Source: Rubrobacteraceae bacterium
GTDB taxonomy: Bacteria > Actinomycetota > Rubrobacteria > Rubrobacterales > Rubrobacteraceae
NCBI GenBank assembly: GCA_029240775.1
Contig: JARDZQ010000109.1
Coordinates: forward strand, 1 to 6,420
DNA: 6,420 bases
Reading direction: 5' to 3'
Position 1 is the first letter of the stretch; each line of letters opens with the position of its first letter. Positions 1 to 5,526 of the stretch are shown one piece after another. The notes under the pieces are model-generated. The model had not been told where the DNA came from and made no database searches. It was given only the letters and a program-made list of their open reading frames with translations. A program made the position numbers and the translations under genes.

Positions 1-2178
1 GCCAACGGGCGAGCCGTCGGCCACCCGGTAGCCGCTTATCTCCTTGAGGATGCTCTCCACGTGAGGTTCCTCGCGCTCGCCCTCGGTCGGGTAGTCCCAA
101 GTCATCGCTTTTATGAGCTGGTCACGCTGTTTTCTGGAGCTCTTGTAGAGATCCTTCATCCTGCGCCCCAGGTGATAGACGAACCATGCGTCGCTCCTCG
201 CGTCGCCCGGCGGCTCGACAGCCTTATCGTGCCACTGCATGAGGCGCTGGGTCTGGGTAAAGGAACCGTCCTTCTCGGCCACGAGCGCGCACGGCATGAA
301 GAAGACCTCCGTGCCGCATTCCCCAGGCTCGACGCCGTCCGACTTCCAGACTGTTGCGGTCTCGATCTCGTAGGCATCGACGACCACGAGCCAGTCGAGG
401 TTTCTCAAGCCGTCGCGGGCCATCTTGATGTGGGGACCACCAACCGCGAAGTTCTGCCCGAAGACGAAGCATCCCTTCACGTTCCCGTCCTTCATGTCCA
501 TGATCGTGGGGTAGTAGGAGTGGTCGCCGGAGAGGCGCGGGAAGTGGTCGAATAGCTTCCCCGTCTCGGCGTCGAACCTCTCGCCGTACCAGGCCTTCAT
601 CAGGCTGGTGACGTACCTGGGGAAGTTGCTCCACCAGCCCGTCTCGGCGGTCTCGTCCTCTACGTACTCCTTCCAGGTGTCGTGGTCGTTGTTTACGTCA
701 GGCATCGGCAGATACCCGGGCAGGATGTCGTAGAGGGTGGCGATATCGGTGGAGCCCTGGATGGTGGCATGGCCGCGGAGGGCCATCACCCCGCCGCCAG
801 GTCGGCCCACGTTCCCCAGAAGGAGCTGCAAAATGGCGGCGGTGCGGATCAGCTGCACGCTCTTGGAATGCTGGGTCCAGCCGACGGCGTAGCAGAACGC
901 CGTGGTCTTATCGCGCCCTGAGTTCTCGCAGATGGTCTGGGCAACCTCCAGGAAAGCCTCCTTCGGACAGCCGCTCACGCGCTCGACCATCTCCGGCGTG
1001 TACCTGGAGAAGTGGCGCTTGAGGACCTGGAAGACGCAGCGGGGGTGCTGCAGCGTCGGGTCGTTCGGGCGCGGCCTGCCCTCGTGCATTCCCTGCTCAC
1101 CTCCGGCCTCGTCGCCCACGATTCGGCCCTGACTCCCCCCAACCGAGGCGTAGTCCATCGGCTGGCCCTCGTAGCGCCATGTGGACGGGTCGTAGCGGTT
1201 ATTCTCCTCATCCCAGCCGGAGAACAGGCCCGTGGCGTCAGCGTCCTCGAACTCCTCGGTGATGAGGGTGGCGGCGTTGGTGTAGTTGACGACGTACTCC
1301 CTGAAGTACCTCTCGTTCTCGATGACGTAGTTTATGAGGCCGCCGAGGAAGGCCACGTCCGTGCCTGGCCGGATCGGGGCGTATATGTCGCACATCGCCG
1401 ACGTGCGCGTGAAGCGCGGGTCCACGTGGATGAGCTTGGCGCCCTTCTCCCTGGCGATCATGGGGTGCCTGAAGCCGACAGGGTGGGCCTCGGCCATGTT
1501 GGAACCCTGTATGACGATGCAGTCGGCGTTCTGGAGGTCCTGGAGGTTGGTGGTGGCGCCGCCCCTACCGTACGTGATGCCCAGACCGGGCACCGTCGAG
1601 CTGTGTCATATTCGGGCTTGGTTGGTGATCCTGACGAAGCCCATCGTGTGGAAGAGCTTGGTGATGAGGTAATTCTCCTCGTTGTCTATGGTTGCCCCGC
1701 CGATGGAGGCAACCGCCATCGAGCGGTTGAGCTTCTTGCCCCGCTCGTCCTTGTCCTGCCACGTCTCGTCGCGGGTCTTCTTGAGCCTCTGGGCGATTAT
1801 GTCCATCGCCTCCTCCAGCGGGAGGTCCTCCCAGCGGTCGGAGTAGGGCCTGCGGTACTTGACCTTCGTCCAGCGGTAGGGGGAGACGTGCAGCCCGAAA
1901 GAGGCCGAGCCCTTCGGGCACAGGGTGCCGGCGTTGATCGGACTGTCCGGGTTCCCCTCGATGTCTATGATGCGCCCGTCGCGGTGGTAGACGAGAGTCG
2001 AGCAGCCCACAGCGCAGTACGGGCAGACGCTCGTCGTCCGCTCCACGCCCTCGTCGGAGAGGCGGGACCGGATCTCCCGTGTTACGGGGCTTACGGGATG
2101 CTTGACCGTAACACCCACGTGGTTCTTGATCCTGGCCCACAACCCGTCTGTCTTCGCTACCCTGGGATCCACGCCCAC
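1..2178 (-). CDS. fdnG: Formate dehydrogenase-N type alpha subunit, selenocysteine-containing (3' end outside window)
   Basis: Catalytic subunit that oxidises formate to CO2 at a molybdenum bis-pterin centre and passes electrons to a [4Fe-4S] cluster. Reading from a GTG at 2178, 726 residues are visible; the family is about 1000 residues, so the C-terminal pterin-binding part is missing. Cluster ligands are Cys52, Cys55, Cys59 (CPYCAVGC) and Cys87 (LCPKG). Residue 191 is encoded by TGA within NQARI-TGA-HSSTVPGL, matching the NQARV-Sec-HGPTVASL of E. coli FdnG as I recall it. Further matches are AEAHPVGFR, VDPRFTRT, YAPIRPGTD, ALRGHATIQG and QRLMQWHDKA. No other stop interrupts the frame to the window edge. 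About 20-25 extra residues relative to FdnG lie before HPRC, near plus-strand 1055-1140. No twin-arginine signal is visible, so a cytoplasmic enzyme is inferred. Start codon is uncertain (GTG at 2184, 2178 or 2172); 2178 lies 5 nt after an AAAGGGG sequence. The beta and gamma subunits would be expected beyond the left edge. Confidence 0.93.
1568..1605 (-). promoter_or_regulatory. Bacterial SECIS element (selenocysteine insertion hairpin)
   Basis: Directly after the TGA, the mRNA can fold GTGCCC (1593-1588), loop GGTCT (1587-1583), GGGCAT (1582-1577): five Watson-Crick pairs and one G-U. A lower ACG/CGT helix (1596-1594 with 1574-1572) forms across unpaired bases. The apical GGTCT begins 18 nt after the TGA. 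In E. coli fdhF, as I recall it, a GGTCT apical segment is also 18 nt downstream, and SelB recognises the GU in that loop. Confidence 0.85.
1606..1608 (-). other. In-frame TGA read as selenocysteine (residue 191 of FdnG)
   Basis: Coding similarity to formate dehydrogenase-N alpha subunits continues in the same frame on both sides of this TGA. The codon falls at the catalytic Sec/Cys position of the family and is followed by His, as in E. coli FdhF and FdnG. Reading it as a stop would leave a 190-residue fragment without an active site. Decoding needs SelA, SelB, SelC tRNA and SelD, none of which is in the window. Confidence 0.93.
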
Positions 2179-2183
2179 CCCCA

Positions 2184-2190
2184 CCCCTTT
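2184..2190 (-). promoter_or_regulatory. Ribosome binding site of fdnG
   Basis: AAAGGGG on the minus strand is the best Shine-Dalgarno-like match upstream of the conserved coding region. It is 5 nt from GTG 2178 and 11 nt from GTG 2172, which favours 2178. The run of GTG codons (2184, 2178, 2172) inside a G-rich tract leaves the exact start open. Confidence 0.5.
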
Positions 2191-2234
2191 CGTACACACG
2201 GATTGATCCTGGAGCCCTGTCTGGCACTCGCATT

Positions 2235-2262
2235 CTACCCGCCTCCACCGCGGCGTGAAACC
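2235..2262 (-). promoter_or_regulatory. Candidate SigB/SigF-type promoter of fdnG
   Basis: On the minus strand GGTTTC (2262-2257) is followed after 16 nt by GGGTAG (2240-2235), close to the actinobacterial SigF/SigB pattern of GGTTT(C), a 15-17 nt gap and GGGTA(T). The same spot also contains TAGAAT (2237-2232), a 5/6 match to a housekeeping -10, but no good -35 lies 16-18 nt upstream of it. The predicted transcript start, near 2228, leaves about 40 nt before the ribosome site. This is motif matching by eye only. Confidence 0.35.
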
Positions 2263-2274
2263 TCGCCTCAATAG

Positions 2275-2288
2275 GGGACTTTTGTCCC
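2275..2288. repeat. Short inverted repeat GGGAC-TTTT-GTCCC
   Basis: A perfect 5-bp inverted repeat with a 4-nt T loop, in the control region between fdnG and fdhA and just upstream of the candidate fdnG promoter. It could be a small operator. It is too short to count as a terminator and has no T-tract after it. Confidence 0.35.
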
Positions 2289-2310
2289 ACCGGGTCTCCG
2301 CATAATTCAC

Positions 2311-2357
2311 ATTGTGCTGGGCCGGTATATCTGATACGGTAAGTGGGCAAGCACAAT
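2311..2357. repeat. Spaced 8-bp inverted repeat in the fdnG/fdhA control region
   Basis: ATTGTGCT (2311-2318) and AGCACAAT (2350-2357) are perfect reverse complements separated by 31 bp, placing equivalent arm positions about 39 bp (nearly four helical turns) apart. The position midway between two divergent formaldehyde/formate genes suits a shared regulator binding on one face of the DNA. The regulatory role is inferred; only the symmetry is seen. Confidence 0.4.
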
Positions 2358-2457
2358 TGGGGAAAGGGAAGGAGGTCACTCCAGGAACGGGCTCGATTCG
2401 CAGAGATCTGGCGTCCTGTGGCGCCTGACAAAGATAAGCATGCAAAAACACTTCACT

Positions 2458-2462
2458 GGAGG
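2458..2462 (+). promoter_or_regulatory. Ribosome binding site of fdhA
   Basis: GGAGG ending 9 nt before the ATG at 2472, a strong Shine-Dalgarno match that fixes the start codon. I found no convincing sigma-70 -35/-10 pair for this gene in 2300-2457. Confidence 0.85.
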
Positions 2463-2471
2463 TAACTCTCT

Positions 2472-3680
2472 ATGGCGGACAACAGGGTAGTGGTTTACAA
2501 GGGACCCGGAGAGGTCGCCGTCGAGGACATCGAGTACCCGAAGCTCGAGGTTCCCGAAGAGGTTGCCAGCGCGATGGGCATGACCAAAGCGGCCCCGCAC
2601 GCTGCCATACTCAAGATCGTTTCGACCAACATCTGCGGGTCCGACCAGCACATGGTGCGAGGCAGGACCACCGCACCTGTAGGGCAGACGCTGGGTCATG
2701 AGATCACGGGCGAGGTCATCGAGAAGGGCAACGACGTTCAGTTCATCGATGTGGGCGACATCTGCTCGGTGCCGTTCAACATCGCCTGCGGTCGCTGCAG
2801 GAACTGCAACGAGCGCAAGACCGGCGTCTGCCTCAACGTCAACCCCGCTCGCGCGGGATCTGCCTACGGCTACGTGGACATGGGTGGATGGGTCGGTGGG
2901 CAGGCCGAGTACGTGACCGTCCCCTTCGCGGACTTCAACCTGCTCAAGTTCCCGGACCGCGACCAGGCGCTAGAGAAGATCCTGGACCTCACGATGCTCT
3001 CGGACATCTTCCCGACCGGCTACCACGGCGCCTCCATGGCGCAGGTCACGACAGGCTCCACGGTCTACGTAGCGGGCGCGGGCCCGGTCGGGCTAGCGGC
3101 GGCGTACTCCTCGCTTCTGCTCGGCGCGGCCGTCGTCATCGTCGGCGACCTGAACGAGGAGAGACTGGCTCAGGCCCGGTCTTTCGGCTGCGAGACGGTC
3201 AACGTCGGCGAGGACGCGGAGCTCACGGACCAGATCGCCGAGATCGTCGGCGAGCCGGAGGTGGACTGCGCGGTCGACGCGGTCGGCTTCGAGGCCTCGG
3301 CACGCCCGGGCGAGGAGGCTCCGGCCGTGGTCCTCAACCAGATCCAGACGGTCACGCGGGCTGGCGGCTCGCTCGGCATCCCGGGCCTCTATGTGACCGG
3401 CGATCCCGGCGCGGCCGACCCCGACGCCCAGGAGGGGACGCTCAAGATCCGGTTCGGGTTGGGCTGGGCCAAGAGCCACGCCTTCTACACCGGACAGTGC
3501 CCGGTCAAGAAGTACAACCGCAGCCTGATGATGAGCATCCTGCACGACAGGGCGCACATCGCCGACGCCGTGAACGCGACGGTGATCAGCCTCGATGAGG
3601 CCCCGCAGGGCTACAAGGACTTCGACAAGGGCGCGGCGAAGAAGTACGTGCTCGATCCGCACGGTATGATCTCCGCCTGA
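2472..3680 (+). CDS. fdhA: Glutathione-independent formaldehyde dehydrogenase (Zn- and NAD-dependent)
   Basis: Cytoplasmic medium-chain zinc dehydrogenase of the Pseudomonas putida FdhA type, oxidising formaldehyde to formate with tightly held NAD and no thiol cofactor. The 402 residues match that family along their length (about 399 in P. putida, from memory). Catalytic zinc ligands are Cys55 (STNICGSDQHMVRGRTT), His76 (LGHEITGEVIEKG) and Asp178 (LSDIFPTGYHG). Structural zinc ligands are Cys106, Cys109, Cys112 and Cys120. The Rossmann motif GAGPVG is at 202-207, with Asp226 (VVIVGDLN) placed to bind the NAD ribose. EPEVDCAVDAVGFEA and IRFGLGWAKSH are also typical. The N-terminus carries a few extra residues around 26-43. 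The ATG at 2472 is supported by GGAGG upstream. It is transcribed divergently from fdnG, whose product consumes the formate made here, and ends at an intrinsic terminator. Other zinc alcohol dehydrogenases are less likely given the near-continuous match. Confidence 0.95.
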   Translation: MADNRVVVYKGPGEVAVEDIEYPKLEVPEEVASAMGMTKAAPHAAILKIVSTNICGSDQHMVRGRTTAPVGQTLGHEITGEVIEKGNDVQFIDVGDICSVPFNIACGRCRNCNERKTGVCLNVNPARAGSAYGYVDMGGWVGGQAEYVTVPFADFNLLKFPDRDQALEKILDLTMLSDIFPTGYHGASMAQVTTGSTVYVAGAGPVGLAAAYSSLLLGAAVVIVGDLNEERLAQARSFGCETVNVGEDAELTDQIAEIVGEPEVDCAVDAVGFEASARPGEEAPAVVLNQIQTVTRAGGSLGIPGLYVTGDPGAADPDAQEGTLKIRFGLGWAKSHAFYTGQCPVKKYNRSLMMSILHDRAHIADAVNATVISLDEAPQGYKDFDKGAAKKYVLDPHGMISA

Positions 3681-3699
3681 ACAACCGCGAGGATGCGAG

Positions 3700-3733
3700 G
3701 GGCCGGGGATCACTCCCCGGCCCTTTCTCTTTG
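3700..3733 (+). terminator. Rho-independent terminator after fdhA
   Basis: A perfect 10-bp GC-rich stem, GGGCCGGGGA (3700-3709) with TCCCCGGCCC (3714-3723), closes a TCAC loop. The T-rich stretch TTTCTCTTTG (3724-3733) follows directly. It begins 20 nt after the fdhA stop and separates fdhA from the next gene. The T-rich tail overlaps the -35 box of the next promoter by three bases. Confidence 0.93.
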
Positions 3734-3759
3734 TCATAGGTGCCAGCGTCTCGTATGCT
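3731..3759 (+). promoter_or_regulatory. Sigma-70 type promoter giving a leaderless transcript
   Basis: TTGTCA (3731-3736, 5/6 to TTGACA), a 17-bp spacer and TATGCT (3754-3759, 4/6 to TATAAT with the key second A and last T). Counting 7 nt past the -10 puts +1 at 3766, the A of the downstream ATG. No Shine-Dalgarno sequence is present, which agrees with leaderless initiation, a common mode in actinobacteria. Confidence 0.7.
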
Positions 3760-3765
3760 TTGCGC

Positions 3766-5241
3766 ATGGCAAGCTTTATCGGAGTGCTGCGTCGGCCTGG
3801 GACCCTGCTCTGCATCCTCGCCTGCTCCGTGGGCGCGGCGCTGTTCGCGAGCGGGGCGCTCGCGCACGAGGGCGACGAGGGCGAGGTCGTGGTTCACGTA
3901 ACGAAGGATGGATTCGAGCCGAGATCCGTAGAGGTCCAAGCGGGCGACACCGTCGTGTTCGAGAACGTGGACGACGAAGGCCACTGGCCTGCCTCCGATA
4001 GCCACCCGACCCACGAGGAATACTCCGAGTTCGACCCCAAGAAGCCTATCCAGCCGAATACGGAGTGGAGCTTCACCTTCGACGAACCGGGGAAGTGGGA
4101 GTACCATGACCACATGAACCCCTACCTCATGGGAGAGGTGATCGTCGAGGAGGGTAAAGCACCTGACGCTTCCGGCCTCGGCGGTCGCTTCCCTTCTCTT
4201 GGGGCCTTCTTCGCGAACGCCTACGAAGCAGCCGTGTCAGCCCTGGTCGGCCAGGGAGAGGACTCTGCCTCCGCCGACGGAGGCGAGGAGCCCGGGGCAT
4301 CGGCCGATGAGAACTCGGGAGGATTGTCGGACGAACGCTACAAGGAGAGAAAAGACGAGTTGCTGACCCTGGTCAGAGAAGAGAACCCCAGGGTCGCCCT
4401 CGACCGGATGAGGGAGGAGATCGAGACGAACGACGCCCTCTCCCGCTCGTGCCATGCTCTCGTGCACAAGGTAGGGCGCGAGGCGTACGAGAGATACGGG
4501 GACTTCGGCGAGGCGATGAAGTACCGGGACGAGCTGTGCAACTCGGGCTACCTGCACGGCATCATCGAGAGCAAATTCTCGCAGAGCGAGGACGTCTTCG
4601 CGGACATGGAGACGATGTGCGACCGGTACGAGCACGGAAGCTACATGAGCTGGCAATGCTACCACGGCATAGGGCACGGGGCGATGTTCTACACCTCGTA
4701 CGACCTGCCCCGCTCGCTCGAGATGTGCGACGGTTTCGAGAGCGACTTCGGGAGATCCAGCTGCGCCAACGGGGTGTTCATGGAGAACTTCAACGCCGAC
4801 CAGAAGCTGCACCTCTCGAAGTTCCTGAAGGAGAGCGACCCCTTCTATCCCTGCGCGGAGCAGGAGAACCGCTACAAAGCTCACTGCTACCTGTACGCCC
4901 CGACCTACTTTCTAAGCCTCAACGGAAGCGATTACGACGCCGCTCTCGAGTGGTGCAACGGCGCGGAAGCCGGTTTCGAGCCGTCGTGCGCTTACGGGGT
5001 GGGGACGCAGGCCATGAAAGAGAACCTGAACGACCCCAAACTCGTCGAGTCCGTGTGCATGAACGGCGAAGACGGACAGACGGCGCCCTGCATCGAAGGG
5101 ATGACGGGTCTGTACATAAACCATCACGGCTCACTGGAACCGGCCAGAGAGCTGTGTAGCAGGCTGGAGAAGCCGAACCGGCCAGCCTGCTACGACGCGA
5201 TAGCGGCGGACGCCAGCCTGTTCAGGGATCAACCCGCCTAA
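3766..5241 (+). CDS. Secreted cupredoxin-like protein with a C-terminal cysteine-paired repeat domain
   Basis: Function unknown. From ATG 3766 the protein has 491 residues. Residues 1-33 form a signal peptide: basic VLRR, a hydrophobic core, and a likely cut after ALA before HEGDE. Residues 40-128 read as a cupredoxin-like beta sandwich (VTKDGFEPRSVEVQAGDTVVF, GHWPASDSHPTH, WSFTFDEPGKWEYHDHMNP, LMGEVIVEE). The usual copper-ligand Cys is absent: YHDHMNPYLMG stands where blue copper proteins have YHC..H..M. His73, 80, 83, 114, 116 and Met117/122 could bind metal. An acidic Ser/Ala/Glu/Gly linker (about 160-187) follows. Residues 190-480 hold 14 cysteines in a roughly 34-residue period, with motifs such as CHALVHKVG, CNSGYLHG and CYHGIGHG. 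A helical, disulfide-linked array is inferred. It is monocistronic, with its own promoter and no Shine-Dalgarno sequence; a TTG at 3760 is a less likely start. It ends convergently against a small minus-strand gene with overlapping stops. Confidence 0.85.
   Translation: MASFIGVLRRPGTLLCILACSVGAALFASGALAHEGDEGEVVVHVTKDGFEPRSVEVQAGDTVVFENVDDEGHWPASDSHPTHEEYSEFDPKKPIQPNTEWSFTFDEPGKWEYHDHMNPYLMGEVIVEEGKAPDASGLGGRFPSLGAFFANAYEAAVSALVGQGEDSASADGGEEPGASADENSGGLSDERYKERKDELLTLVREENPRVALDRMREEIETNDALSRSCHALVHKVGREAYERYGDFGEAMKYRDELCNSGYLHGIIESKFSQSEDVFADMETMCDRYEHGSYMSWQCYHGIGHGAMFYTSYDLPRSLEMCDGFESDFGRSSCANGVFMENFNADQKLHLSKFLKESDPFYPCAEQENRYKAHCYLYAPTYFLSLNGSDYDAALEWCNGAEAGFEPSCAYGVGTQAMKENLNDPKLVESVCMNGEDGQTAPCIEGMTGLYINHHGSLEPARELCSRLEKPNRPACYDAIAADASLFRDQPA
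4447..5205 (+). repeat. Array of about eight degenerate protein repeats with paired cysteines
   Basis: Within the preceding gene, residues 228-480. Cysteines at 229, 258, 298, 333, 374, 408, 442 and 475 mostly begin a CxxG-like segment (CNSG, CYHG, CANG, CAYG, CIEG). From the third unit on, each is preceded by a partner Cys 11-13 residues earlier (285, 321, 363, 397, 431, 464). The last four units are spaced 34, 34 and 33 residues. This is repetition at protein level; the DNA copies have diverged. Confidence 0.7.
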
Positions 5242-5459
5242 GGCGAGCCCCGCTCTACCCTGTAGCCGATCCTCTGTAGCTGGGCGAGGAGCCGCAGCTC
5301 GGCCGCTTCCTCGTCCTCGGCGCCCACGTACTCGAGGGGGACACTCATCACCTGCTCGTGCTCGAGACCGCCGAAGAGGATCACGAGCTTCTCGTCCTCC
5401 CTGGTGACTGTCGCCTCCGGGAAGCGTTCTACACGCGGCAGACCCATGAGCCTTAGCAT
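5238..5459 (-). CDS. Small acidic protein of unknown function, 73 residues
   Basis: I do not recognise this protein. From ATG 5459 it reads MLRLMGLPRVERF to RIGYRVERGSP. It appears real because third codon positions are strongly G/C throughout and the composition is protein-like, with a probable strand pair (EDEKLVILFGG, EQVMSVPLEYV) followed by an acidic amphipathic helix (GAEDEEAAELRLLAQLQRIGY). It has no signal peptide or membrane segment and no cysteine. Its TAG stop (5240-5238) overlaps the TAA (5239-5241) of the convergent cupredoxin-like gene. It diverges from fdhD across 67 bp with a palindrome between them. There is no good ribosome site for ATG 5459, which lies about where a transcript from the TTAAGT/TAGCAT promoter would begin, so it may be leaderless. 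ATG 5447 (69 residues, AAGG 3 nt upstream) is the alternative. The frame stays open upstream to 5687, but that part is antisense to fdhD and reads as a shadow. Confidence 0.62.
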   Translation of the reverse strand: MLRLMGLPRVERFPEATVTREDEKLVILFGGLEHEQVMSVPLEYVGAEDEEAAELRLLAQLQRIGYRVERGSP

Positions 5460-5466
5460 GGGCAAT

Positions 5467-5495
5467 ATGCTAGCACGGCGCGGTGCTAGACTTAA
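5467..5495 (-). promoter_or_regulatory. Candidate promoter of the small minus-strand gene
   Basis: On the minus strand TTAAGT (5495-5490, 3/6 to TTGACA), a 17-bp spacer and TAGCAT (5472-5467, 4/6 to TATAAT). The projected +1 is at 5460-5459, beside the ATG at 5459. The -35 is weak, so the call leans on the spacing and on its coincidence with the palindrome. Confidence 0.4.
5470..5489. promoter_or_regulatory. Palindromic operator candidate between the small gene and fdhD
   Basis: CTAGCAC (5470-5476) and GTGCTAG (5483-5489) are a perfect 7-bp inverted repeat around a 6-bp GC centre, 20 bp in all. This is the size of a dimeric repressor site. It fills the spacer of the candidate minus-strand promoter and lies just upstream of a possible fdhD -10 (TAACAT, 5493-5498). 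One regulator could therefore cover both genes. Binding is inferred. A short RNA hairpin is the alternative, but there is no T-tract. Confidence 0.5.
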
Positions 5496-5516
5496 CATCA
5501 GGGTCCGAGCGCGAGC

Positions 5517-5520
5517 GGAG
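5517..5520 (+). promoter_or_regulatory. Ribosome binding site of fdhD
   Basis: GGAG ends 6 nt before GTG 5527. It decides between this start and the in-frame GTG at 5404, which would add 41 Arg-rich residues, run antisense through the small gene and cross the palindrome. Confidence 0.65.
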
Positions 5521-5526
5521 AACAGA

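Noticed and set aside
1606..1608. fdnG as a pseudogene broken by a nonsense mutation
   Set aside because: The stop is a TGA at the catalytic Sec position with a SECIS-like hairpin right behind it, and no other lesion is visible in 726 codons.
1012..2274. 420-codon open frame on the plus strand
   Set aside because: It is antisense to fdnG throughout and its translation has no recognisable motif, whereas the minus strand encodes a continuous formate dehydrogenase. Open frames opposite GC-rich genes are common.
2179..2451. N-terminal extension of fdnG to ATG 2451
   Set aside because: The frame is open, but the predicted residues look unlike a protein start, and the segment contains the ribosome site, promoter-like motif and inverted repeats of the control region.
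2888..3598. 236-codon plus-strand frame within fdhA
   Set aside because: It is a +2 frame shadow rich in Arg and Gly, with fdhA matching its family in the other frame across the same bases.
3826..3828. Lipoprotein signal (ILAC) at Cys20 of the cupredoxin-like protein
   Set aside because: Leu before the Ala-Cys fits the lipobox poorly, and the hydrophobic core continues 10 residues past it to a good ALA cleavage site.
5235..5245. CGCC-TAA-GGCG as a bidirectional terminator at the convergent gene ends
   Set aside because: Only 4 bp of stem and no T-tract on either side.
5404..5526. Longer fdhD start at GTG 5404
   Set aside because: The extra 41 residues are Arg-rich and unlike FdhD N-termini, they cross the palindrome and the opposite gene, and GTG 5527 has a well-spaced GGAG.
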